53,369 nucleotides of DNA, taken from assembly GCA_020025595.1 (NCBI GenBank), contig JAHHRV010000012.1, forward strand, positions 1-53,369, in the 5' to 3' direction. The notes beneath the pieces are model-generated. The model was not told where the DNA came from, searched no databases, and saw nothing but the letters and a program-made list of their open reading frames with translations. Source of the DNA: Oscillospiraceae bacterium (GTDB lineage: Bacteria; Bacillota; Clostridia; Oscillospirales; Oscillospiraceae). A program made the translations under genes and the position numbers. Below, one piece after another: positions 31,905 through 39,355 of this stretch (positions are counted from its first letter, which is position 1; the number at the start of each line of letters is the position of its first letter).

Positions 31905-33098
31905 TTAAGCTTCCAGGTTGATGCCGGTCTCCTTGTTGAAGACATGGCAGACGGTGCCGTTGAACTCGAAGCCAACAGTAGCACCATTGGACAGGGCAGC
32001 AACTTCTGCACCGGTCATGTTCATAGTGGAAATAACCAGAACCACATCACGGCCCAGAGCATTGACATGCAGGTGGACGGTGGAACCCATCATTTCGGAA
32101 ACATCGACCTTAGCGCTGATGCCGCCGTTGTTGCACAGGGTGATATGCTCGGGACGGACGCCCAGAGTGATATCCTGCTCAGCAACATTGTTCTTTGCCA
32201 GGGCAGCCTGCTTCTCCTCGCTCAGCTCGACGGTCAGGTTGTCAAGAACAACAGCGTACTTGCCGTTCTTCTTGATCAGCTTTGCGTCGAACAGGTTCAT
32301 CTGGGGAGAGCCAATGAAGCCTGCAACGAACAGGTTGTAAGGATGGTTGAACACTTCCTGAGGAGTGCCGATCTGCTGGATGAAGCCATCCTTCATGATA
32401 ACGATACGATCGCCCAGGGTCATAGCCTCGGTCTGGTCGTGGGTAACATAAATAAAGGTTGTATCAATACGTTCACGCAGCTTGATGATTTCTGCACGCA
32501 TCTGGTTACGCAGCTTGGCGTCCAGGTTGGACAGAGGTTCGTCCATCAGGAAGACCTGAGGATTACGGACGATAGCACGACCGATAGCAACACGCTGACG
32601 CTGACCACCGGACAGAGCCTTGGGCTTACGGCCCAGGTACTGGGTGATATCCAGAATCTCAGCAGCCTGCTTAACAGCCTTGTCAATCTCATCCTTGGGA
32701 GTATGACGCAGCTTCAGGGCAAATGCCATGTTTTCGTACACGGTCATGTGGGGGTACAGAGCGTAGTTCTGGAAGACCATTGCGATATCGCGGTCCTTAG
32801 GTGCTACATCGTTGACCAGACGGTCGCCAATGTACAGTTCGCCATCAGAGATTTCTTCCAGGCCGGCGATCATACGCAGGGTAGTGGACTTACCACAGCC
32901 GGAAGGACCGACCAGAACGATAAATTCCTTATCCTTGATCTCCAGGTTGAAATCGTGGACTGCAATAACACCCTTGTCAGTAACCTGAAGGTTGGTCTTC
33001 TTTTCAGGAGCATCGCCCTTCTTCTTTTTCTTCTTCTTGGTGTCATCGCCGCTGAACGGGTAGATTTTCTTAACATTTCTCAGACTTAAACTTGCCAT
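31905..33098 (-). CDS. Carbohydrate ABC transporter ATP-binding protein (MalK/MsmK/UgpC type)
   Basis: 397-residue cytoplasmic ATPase that energises sugar or glycerol-phosphate importers. Walker A GPSGCGKST at 64-72, Q-loop in MVFQNYALYPHMTV, signature LSGGQRQRVAIGRA, Walker B LMDEPLSNLDAKL, switch THDQTEAMTLGD, then the regulatory OB-type domain (~250-397). Between the first strand and Walker A lies an insertion of about 25 residues with seven consecutive lysines (21-27), absent from standard MalK. No permease or binding-protein gene is nearby, so it probably serves several transporters, as MsmK does in streptococci. Start ATG 33098. Confidence 0.94.
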   Translation of the reverse strand: MASLSLRNVKKIYPFSGDDTKKKKKKKGDAPEKKTNLQVTDKGVIAVHDFNLEIKDKEFIVLVGPSGCGKSTTLRMIAGLEEISDGELYIGDRLVNDVAPKDRDIAMVFQNYALYPHMTVYENMAFALKLRHTPKDEIDKAVKQAAEILDITQYLGRKPKALSGGQRQRVAIGRAIVRNPQVFLMDEPLSNLDAKLRNQMRAEIIKLRERIDTTFIYVTHDQTEAMTLGDRIVIMKDGFIQQIGTPQEVFNHPYNLFVAGFIGSPQMNLFDAKLIKKNGKYAVVLDNLTVELSEEKQAALAKNNVAEQDITLGVRPEHITLCNNGGISAKVDVSEMMGSTVHLHVNALGRDVVLVISTMNMTGAEVAALSNGATVGFEFNGTVCHVFNKETGINLEA

Positions 33099-33341
33099 AC
33101 ATTTCCGACTCCGATCACACCGCCTCCGCGCGTGTGACCTCGCAGTTACCAATGGAAGGGTAACACTGCATTACGACAGGTCTCCACACTGCCGCACCGC
33201 GAGTCCTGCGGGTAAAAGTTTTTCCTCCTTTTGTGACGAAACAAATCTATTTTGTGGAGTAGACACATTCCGCCGGTATGGGTATATCATACCATATGGA
33301 TATTCATATAGCAACCATGCAGAATCACAGTAAATATTATA
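33099..33341 (-). promoter_or_regulatory. Long structured 5' leader of the MalK-type gene
   Basis: TATAAT on the minus strand at 33336-33341 (weak TTAGTT 17 bases before) suggests a ~230-base leader. It contains GGTATG/CATACC, GTTACC/GGTAAC and TCACAC/GTGTGA hairpins, and an AAAGGAGG with no start codon suitably placed after it. No terminator-type T-run was seen, so the leader might act on translation or stability. Function inferred. Confidence 0.4.
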
Positions 33342-33367
33342 CGCTTTTTAGGAAATTTAACTAAATT

Positions 33368-34519
33368 TCACATTCTGGCCATGGACACCATACTCAATAA
33401 TTCCAAAAATAGATCCGGAAAACCCTTGCGCTCCACGGCCTGCTCTGCGACCAGAGGAATCCGCAGCTGGATCTCATCTTCGGATTTTATACACAGCTCT
33501 CCCAGCTTTGTATTCTGCTCGACGGGGGCGCTGACCTCCGGCAGGATGGCGATCTCTGTATCCAGACGGGACAGGTTTCCTTTTTCCACCAGCAGCTTTG
33601 TATTCCCCTGGGGAACCAGATGCACCTGGTCGGATTTTCCCAGTTTGACCGGAACGAAGGCATCCTCAGGAACGGGGGCTTCGTACAGGGCGTAGGTTGC
33701 AAAGCCATAATCCAGCAGCTGGCGGCAGGTGGAAAAGCGCTGTGCAGAAGTTTCACAGCCCATGACCACGGCAATCAGCTCCATGCCGTCGCGCAGAGCG
33801 GAGGCGGACAGGCAGAATCCTGCACCGGAGGTAAAACCGGTTTTCAGACCGGTGGCGCCGGGGTAAAAGCGCACCAGCTTATTGGTGTTGCTCAGACCGA
33901 ATGCGCCGCCACGGACGGAGTCCATCCAGATGGTGGTGAACCGTTTGATCTCCGGATGAACGGTCAGCAGCTCCCGGGACATGAGTGCAATGTCGTTGGC
34001 GCTGGTGCGGTGACTGGATGCATCAGGCCCATCGTCCAGACCGGTGCAGTTCACAAAATGTGTGTCATTCATCCCCAGTTCCTGGGCACGGGCGTTCATT
34101 TTTTCCACAAAGGCACTTTCAGAACCTGCCAAATGCTCTGCCATGGCGCAGGCGCAGTCATTGGCGGAGGAAACAGCGATGGATTTGACCATGTCCTCCA
34201 CGCTCATGGTTTCGCCCACTTTCAGATAGACCTGACTGCCGCCCTTTGCTGCCGCAGCTTCCGAAGCGGTGACGGTATCCGTCCACTGCAGGGAGCCGGA
34301 GTCAATGGCCTCCATGATCAGCAGCAGCGTCATGACTTTTGTGACGCTGGCAGGAGCCAGCTGCTCGTGTTCGTTGCGGCTTTGCAGGACGGTTCCTGTG
34401 GCGGCATCCATCAGCAGATAGGATTTTCCGGGGTAATCGATTTCCTGTGCCTGCGCCGCCGGAGTCAGCACCGACAGCATCATCAATATGGTAAGAATCA
34501 AACAGCCCAGACGCTTCAA
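33368..34519 (-). CDS. dacF: D-alanyl-D-alanine carboxypeptidase (DacF/PBP5-like)
   Basis: Penicillin-binding protein that trims the terminal D-Ala of peptidoglycan stem peptides. 383 residues from TTG 34519, chosen because GAGGAGGG sits 9 bases upstream; this also gives a clean signal peptide (KRLGCLILTILMMLSVLTP, cleavage near AAQA). Active-site motifs: S58-x-x-K61 (SVTK), S118-A-N120, K226-T-G228. A C-terminal beta domain and a final hydrophobic/amphipathic stretch (LFLELLSMVSMA) could anchor it to the membrane. It faces spoIIQ divergently, consistent with a forespore role, but vegetative use is equally possible. Confidence 0.92.
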   Translation of the reverse strand: MKRLGCLILTILMMLSVLTPAAQAQEIDYPGKSYLLMDAATGTVLQSRNEHEQLAPASVTKVMTLLLIMEAIDSGSLQWTDTVTASEAAAAKGGSQVYLKVGETMSVEDMVKSIAVSSANDCACAMAEHLAGSESAFVEKMNARAQELGMNDTHFVNCTGLDDGPDASSHRTSANDIALMSRELLTVHPEIKRFTTIWMDSVRGGAFGLSNTNKLVRFYPGATGLKTGFTSGAGFCLSASALRDGMELIAVVMGCETSAQRFSTCRQLLDYGFATYALYEAPVPEDAFVPVKLGKSDQVHLVPQGNTKLLVEKGNLSRLDTEIAILPEVSAPVEQNTKLGELCIKSEDEIQLRIPLVAEQAVERKGFPDLFLELLSMVSMARM

Positions 34520-34610
34520 TGGTTGATCCCTCCTCGATATGGTTACCAAAGCGTATGCACAAGAGCGGGCGGGTAGTCCGAAAATTATTGGAAAAAAGTT
34601 TATGCTATGG

Positions 34611-34638
34611 GTTTAAGTGGTTGAAATGTGGCAATACT
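34611..34638 (+). promoter_or_regulatory. Candidate sigma-F/sigma-G-type promoter of spoIIQ
   Basis: GTTTA (34611-34615), 14-base spacer, GGCAATACT (34630-34638), resembling the forespore -35 GyATA and -10 GGnnAnAnT. The start would fall near 34645, just before the GGAGGTG site. No good sigma-A promoter was seen. Confidence 0.4.
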
Positions 34639-34659
34639 GCTCCTCGGAGGTGCTTAAAT

Positions 34660-35328
34660 ATGAGCGACAAAAACACAAGTCGTCACTTTGGCGGCAAGGG
34701 CTACTACATAGCCCTGGTCCTGTGCGCTGTAGCAATCGGGATCTCAGGCTATGTATATTACCACAATGCCGATGAAGTAGACTCACTTCAGAACCTGGAT
34801 ACACCGGTGATCTCCACCGATGCATCCAAAACAAACAAACAGACCCAGCCCAGCGAGACTGCGTCTGCCAATGCAACCCAGCCTCAGGCAACCCAGAACA
34901 CAAAGCCTGCAGTGACCAAAACTGCAACCTGCGCTCCTGTGGAGGGCGAAATTCTGGCAGAGTATGCCATGGAATGTCTGGGCTACAACGAAACCACCAG
35001 AGACTGGCGCGTTCACAACGGCGTGGATATCGCTGCACAGACCGGCAGCAAGGTTTGCGCCGCAGCAGACGGCAAGGTTTACACGGTCTATGACGATGAC
35101 CAGATGGGTACAACCGTGGTTATTCGCCATGACAATGGCTATACCACCAAGTATTCAAGCCTTGCAGAAGAAGTCAGCGTGGCGGCAGGTGATACAGTCA
35201 AGATGGGCGATGCCATCGGCTGTGTCGGCACCACTGCTCTGATGGAGCATGCGCTGGGCGACCATGTGCATTTCAGTGTGACCCAAAATGATGAGCCTAT
35301 GGACCCAATGGAGTTCCTGGGCGAGTAA
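34660..35328 (+). CDS. spoIIQ: M23 peptidase, SpoIIQ-like
   Basis: 222 residues: a single transmembrane helix at ~15-34, a Thr/Gln/Ala-rich stalk (~50-92) and a LytM/M23 domain. Metal-binding residues are kept: H119-x3-D123 (HNGVD) and H202-V-H204 (DHVHFS). In clostridia SpoIIQ keeps both, while in B. subtilis one is lost. The pattern GEILAEYAMECLGYNETTRDW before the domain is the SpoIIQ-type lead-in. Role: forms the forespore-mother cell channel with SpoIIIAH and aids engulfment. Start ATG 34660 with GGAGGTG. Alternative: a general M23 hydrolase. Confidence 0.82.
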   Translation: MSDKNTSRHFGGKGYYIALVLCAVAIGISGYVYYHNADEVDSLQNLDTPVISTDASKTNKQTQPSETASANATQPQATQNTKPAVTKTATCAPVEGEILAEYAMECLGYNETTRDWRVHNGVDIAAQTGSKVCAAADGKVYTVYDDDQMGTTVVIRHDNGYTTKYSSLAEEVSVAAGDTVKMGDAIGCVGTTALMEHALGDHVHFSVTQNDEPMDPMEFLGE

Positions 35329-35378
35329 ACACTGAACTATCTGAACCATTCTTTTTCATTTTTCTTTCCTCTTTGTAT

Positions 35379-35407
35379 GCCGCTGAGATGCTCAGCGGCA
35401 TTTTTTT
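35379..35407 (+). terminator. Terminator of spoIIQ
   Basis: GCCGCTGAG/CTCAGCGGC followed by seven T. Confidence 0.9.
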
Positions 35408-35414
35408 ACGCAAA

Positions 35415-35446
35415 AAAAGAGCCACCCGGTCTTGGGTGGCTCTTTG
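35415..35446 (-). terminator. Terminator of the yhaN-type gene
   Basis: Stem AAAGAGCCACCC/GGGTGGCTCTTT with a T-run on the minus strand, after the stop at 35482. Confidence 0.88.
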
Positions 35447-35481
35447 AAAAGGTTCAGTTGCGGATTGAACTGTGAATCCTT

Positions 35482-37359
35482 TTACGGATTCGTGAGATTC
35501 TGCTCCCGATCCTGGCACGACAGCAGGATGATCTGCCGCTGTCTGGACAGCTCCTTCAGAAGCTGCAGTGCGCACGAAAGACGCTGCTGGTCAAAGCGAA
35601 TCAGCGCATCGTCCAGCACCAGCGGTGCATGGGGGTTCAGTGCTTCCCAGACTGCCAGCCGCAGGGCAAGATACATCTGGTCAGAAGTACCGTCGCTGCG
35701 CCACTGGGCAGTGCGCAGGGTGTTTTCCGATTCCTTTGCAGCCTGAATGCTCAGGTCTTCGCCGATGGAAATGCGGTCGTACTGTCCCTGAGTCAGGCGG
35801 CTCAGAAACTGTCCTGCTCGGCGGGTGATTCTGGGGGCAAACCGCCGCTGCAGCTCCTGCATGGCAGCTTCCAGAGCCTTCTGACCGAAATCCAGTGCCC
35901 GATAGGTCTTTTCCAGTTCCTTCAGCCGCCGCTGAGCAAAGGCTAGCTGCGATTGCAGAATGGCTGCATCCGGCAAAACTTCCATCTTGCCCTGACACTG
36001 ACCCAGCTGGATTCGGCACCGCTGCAGCAGCTCTTTGGCCCGGGTGATTTCATTCATAGTCTGCTCTGCGTCCATGGTCAGCGTGTCTGCCTGATCCGGC
36101 TTTTCGGCTTTTTTCGCCATAGCCAGCAGAGATTGCAGCTGGATTTTTGCCTGAATGGTCTCCCGGCGCATCCGTTCCAGATTTTCCACCAGTTCCAGCT
36201 GGCGATCCCACTGCTGCACCTGACGGGTCAGCTCGTCCTGGCGTTCGTCCAGCTGCTTTTCTTCAATGCGGCGGTTCAGTTCATACTGTCTGCGGCGGTT
36301 GTTCACAACTGAGGCCGCAATGACGAAGATCAGCGACAGGATAAAGGTGCCCACACCTGCGGGCATGGAATGCTGCAGCCATGCAAAGACGGCACCGACG
36401 GCAGCCAGAGCCGCAAGTGTCCACAGGGCGATGGTCGGCAGCAGGGATTTTTTCTGTTTGATGGGTGTAGCATCGATCTGCTTCAGCAGCGCCTGGGCCT
36501 GGGCGAGCTTTCCCAGCAGCTCGCTCCGGGAAGGTAGCCGCTTGCATTGGGTTTCCAGATCGTCCAGTTCTGCCTGAGCGGCCTTTGCGGTTTCGGCGGC
36601 TTCTTTCATCTGCCCGATTGCATCGGCGGACTGCTGATAGGCCAGGGTGTTGCGGTGGACTTCCAGCTGCTCCAGATAGGTTTCCGTTTTTTCGATCTGG
36701 GACTGCAGCTGCTGTGCCTGCTGGGACAGAGAGGTCTGCTCCTGAAGCTGGTGCTGCAGGGTCTGGATCTGGGACTGAACATCGGGAATCAGTCCGCTGC
36801 GGTTATAGCGGCAGCGGTTTTTGTATTCCCGGAGCTTTTTTGCCAGCAGATCGGCACTGCCGGATTCGTCTCCTGTAGTGACCAGAGAATTCAGCCGTCG
36901 GCGCAGGGCTTCGTCCTGCTGTACGGGCAGATCGGTAAACCGAATGAAGCCGGTGCGGTTAAACACACTGCGTTCCACACCCAGAAGCATCTGACCACAG
37001 TTGTCTGCACGCAGCTGCTCCACAGGCAGACCCGAGTGGGTTTCGTAGGCGATAAATTCTCCCAGAGGAATCCGGCCCTTGGTGCGGCGTTCGATGGTAA
37101 TGTCGCGACCGTTCCATTCCAGCCGAATCCGGCCGGACATGGGCTTGCCGGACCAGGGCTGATAGTGCTCTTTGTCAGCCAGCTGGTCTTTGGTGGAGCG
37201 CTCCCGGGTGTCAATGCCGTAGAGCATAGCACTGAGGAAGGCACACCAGGTGCTTTTTCCCCACTCGTTGGGGGCGGTGATGATATTCAGGCCGTCAGAC
37301 AGCTCCAGGGTAACTCCGTCCAGCTTGCCGAAGGTGGCGGTCATGGAATAGATTTTCAC
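35482..37359 (-). CDS. yhaN: YhaN-like AAA ATPase with coiled coil and membrane segment
   Basis: 625 residues of the SbcC/Rad50-like family. Walker A APNEWGKST at 29-37 is the family form; coiled coil spans ~170-290 and ~350-470, interrupted by two hydrophobic helices (LPTIALWTLAALAAVGAVFAW and TFILSLIFVIAASVV, about 305-350); C-terminal SDGTSDQMYLALRLAVWEAL (signature) and PLVLDDALIRFD (Walker B). Membrane insertion in the middle is typical of YhaN. Its start overlaps the yhaO-type stop (ATGA); together they likely form a membrane-tethered nuclease/ATPase acting on DNA ends. Function is inferred from Rad50-Mre11-type pairing. Confidence 0.88.
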   Translation of the reverse strand: MKIYSMTATFGKLDGVTLELSDGLNIITAPNEWGKSTWCAFLSAMLYGIDTRERSTKDQLADKEHYQPWSGKPMSGRIRLEWNGRDITIERRTKGRIPLGEFIAYETHSGLPVEQLRADNCGQMLLGVERSVFNRTGFIRFTDLPVQQDEALRRRLNSLVTTGDESGSADLLAKKLREYKNRCRYNRSGLIPDVQSQIQTLQHQLQEQTSLSQQAQQLQSQIEKTETYLEQLEVHRNTLAYQQSADAIGQMKEAAETAKAAQAELDDLETQCKRLPSRSELLGKLAQAQALLKQIDATPIKQKKSLLPTIALWTLAALAAVGAVFAWLQHSMPAGVGTFILSLIFVIAASVVNNRRRQYELNRRIEEKQLDERQDELTRQVQQWDRQLELVENLERMRRETIQAKIQLQSLLAMAKKAEKPDQADTLTMDAEQTMNEITRAKELLQRCRIQLGQCQGKMEVLPDAAILQSQLAFAQRRLKELEKTYRALDFGQKALEAAMQELQRRFAPRITRRAGQFLSRLTQGQYDRISIGEDLSIQAAKESENTLRTAQWRSDGTSDQMYLALRLAVWEALNPHAPLVLDDALIRFDQQRLSCALQLLKELSRQRQIILLSCQDREQNLTNP

Positions 37360-38435
37360 GGCAGCTCCACCTCCCGTCCCTGTAAAATCTGCCGGGAAAT
37401 CCGGGCAGCCAGTTCCAGCGCTTCGACAGTCTCGGCATCCTGACCCTCCATGGCATTGTGCAGAATCTGGAAGTACATACCCTCCAGAGAATCCTGTCCC
37501 ACGGTTTCCCAGATATCTCCCGCCGGAATGGTTTCGTCCAGAACCCGCAGATTGGGGTACTGGCTGAAGCGACCGTTCAGGCGGTCCAGTGCATTGTCCC
37601 GAACTTCACCGGTCAGGTGAATCCGGAAGAAATCCTCGCTGCCACCGGGCGGCAGCAGTGCCTCCACTGCGCCTACAGGGTCATCTCCTGCAACGGCAGA
37701 GTAATCATAAAACCGTGGCACATCCAGAGGAATGAAGCGCACATGGGCGCTTTCCTCCAGCTCCACCACAAGCACACCCTTGATGCCCGTTTCGTCGTAG
37801 CCGTGTCCCATGGGGCAGCCGGGCCATGCGCACATACCTGCTCCGGCACCGAAGCGCCCGGCAGCGTGAATGTGACCCAGAGCCACATAGTCAAGGCCTG
37901 CATCCCGAATCTGGGCAGCCGTGACAGGGCAGTAGGGGGAAGCGGTGCTGGTGGGGTCTGCGTGCAGCAACATCAGGGCGTATTTCTCGTGACCGCCGGC
38001 CTGAAAATCGGCGAGCAGTCCGGGACATTCCATGGACTGGAAGCCTGCGCCGTATACGCGGCAGTCCAGCTCCGGAACTACCTGAGAGGTGATGGCCTGT
38101 TTCCTGAAAATATGTACATTGGCGGGCCAGGTCTCCCGGACCCAGGGGCTGGAATCTGACAGATAGTCGTGATTTCCCGGGGCGATGAACACGGGGATCC
38201 CCATGCGCTCCAGCGCCCGATAAACGGCCTCTGCACTTTCTTTTGTATAGGCTCCGTCGAACAGGTCGCCGGACAGCAGGCAGATCTGGCATCCCTCCCG
38301 GATGGCAACATCTGCGATCATATCGGGCAGTCTCAGCATTTTCTGCCGGAGAAATTCCCGCTGCACATGGGTGAAGCCACCCAGCGGTGCATCCAGATGC
38401 CAGTCGGCACTGTGAAGAATCTTAATCATAGACAT
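37356..38435 (-). CDS. yhaO: YhaO-like metallophosphoesterase (Mre11/SbcD-related)
   Basis: 359 residues. Metal-binding motifs of the calcineurin-like fold: SADWHLD (9-15), SGDLFDG, APGNHDYL and later ALGHIHAAG. Compared with SbcD the capping domain is short, as in YhaO. It is expected to act as nuclease partner of the overlapping YhaN-type ATPase. The start ATG (38435) lies inside the ymdB 3' end, with an overlap of 14 bases, so translation is coupled; a second ATG two codons on (38429) is possible. Confidence 0.9.
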   Translation of the reverse strand: MSMIKILHSADWHLDAPLGGFTHVQREFLRQKMLRLPDMIADVAIREGCQICLLSGDLFDGAYTKESAEAVYRALERMGIPVFIAPGNHDYLSDSSPWVRETWPANVHIFRKQAITSQVVPELDCRVYGAGFQSMECPGLLADFQAGGHEKYALMLLHADPTSTASPYCPVTAAQIRDAGLDYVALGHIHAAGRFGAGAGMCAWPGCPMGHGYDETGIKGVLVVELEESAHVRFIPLDVPRFYDYSAVAGDDPVGAVEALLPPGGSEDFFRIHLTGEVRDNALDRLNGRFSQYPNLRVLDETIPAGDIWETVGQDSLEGMYFQILHNAMEGQDAETVEALELAARISRQILQGREVELP

Positions 38436-39198
38436 CCACTCTTTCTACGCTTTTGCACTTGCCGGTGGCGGCATCGATGGTGAACAGGACGGCGTTGAGC
38501 TTGGTGGGGCCGCCGGCACACTGATAGCGGGCGTACAGCTCTCCGCGGAACTTGTCGATGGACAGCTTGGGGGCGATACCCAGCACGGAATTGGCAGGGC
38601 CGGTCATGCCCAAATCGGTTACATATCCGGTGCCTTTCGGCAGAATCTGGGTGTCTGCGGTGGGCACATGGGTATGGGTGCCCCAGACGGCGCTGACCTT
38701 GCCGTCGAGCATATAGCCCATAGCCAGCTTTTCGGAGGTAGCCTCTGCGTGCATTTCCACGAAAATCAGCTTGGTGTCGATCTTTTTGAGAATCTTATCC
38801 ATCAGCAGGAAGGGGTTGTCCGGGGTGTAGTCCATGCCGCAGCGGCCGATCAGGTCGATCACGGCGATATCGCCGACTTTGGTCTCATAAACGCCCCAGC
38901 CACGACCGGGCTGCTGGGGAGGAAGGTTGGCAGGACGCAGCACATAGGGGCTGTCGTCAATATAAGGCACGATCTCCCGGCGGGAAAAGGTGTGGTTGCC
39001 CATGGTGATGACATCGGCACCTGCGTCCAGAATTTCGTCACCCTGCTGGGGGGTCATGCCCAGATTGCTGGCGTTTTCTCCGTTGACAATGACGAAGTCG
39101 GCACCGCTTTCCCGTTTCAGTCTGCGCAGACTCCTGCACACCCGGTCCAGTCCCGGCTCACCTACAACATCGCCGACTGCCAATACTTTGAAATCCAT
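38422..39198 (-). CDS. ymdB: YmdB family metallophosphoesterase (TIGR00282)
   Basis: 258 residues, standard for this family of cyclic-nucleotide phosphodiesterases that influence biofilm and motility choice in Bacillus. Motifs: VGDVVGEPG (8-16), NGENASNLG, MGNHTFSRRE, IFVEMHAEATSEK, GTHTHVPTAD and TGPANSVLG. Start ATG 39198 with AGGAGG upstream. First gene of the ymdB-yhaO-yhaN run, behind a good promoter. Phosphodiesterase activity is known for homologues; the link to the nuclease pair in one operon is what the sequence shows here. Confidence 0.93.
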   Translation of the reverse strand: MDFKVLAVGDVVGEPGLDRVCRSLRRLKRESGADFVIVNGENASNLGMTPQQGDEILDAGADVITMGNHTFSRREIVPYIDDSPYVLRPANLPPQQPGRGWGVYETKVGDIAVIDLIGRCGMDYTPDNPFLLMDKILKKIDTKLIFVEMHAEATSEKLAMGYMLDGKVSAVWGTHTHVPTADTQILPKGTGYVTDLGMTGPANSVLGIAPKLSIDKFRGELYARYQCAGGPTKLNAVLFTIDAATGKCKSVERVDVYD

Positions 39199-39235
39199 AG
39201 CACAATCCTCCTAGGTTGTTTTTCTGATAGTATAT

Positions 39236-39264
39236 AATATATAATAAAATTCTGTCTGACGCAA
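39236..39264 (-). promoter_or_regulatory. Promoter of the ymdB operon
   Basis: Minus strand TTGCGT (39259-39264), 17-base spacer, TATATT (39236-39241). Confidence 0.6.
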
Positions 39265-39270
39265 TCAAAA

Positions 39271-39306
39271 CAACCCCTTCCAATCATTAAGAATCGGAAG
39301 GGGTTG
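39271..39306 (-). terminator. Terminator of aspS
   Basis: Stem CAACCCCTTCC/GGAAGGGGTTG with inner GATT/AATC, T-rich on the minus strand. It overlaps the upstream edge of the ymdB promoter region. Confidence 0.88.
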
Positions 39307-39355
39307 TGCGTGTTTTCAGGGAAATTCAGAGCCTGTGCAAAAACAGGGACTGCAA

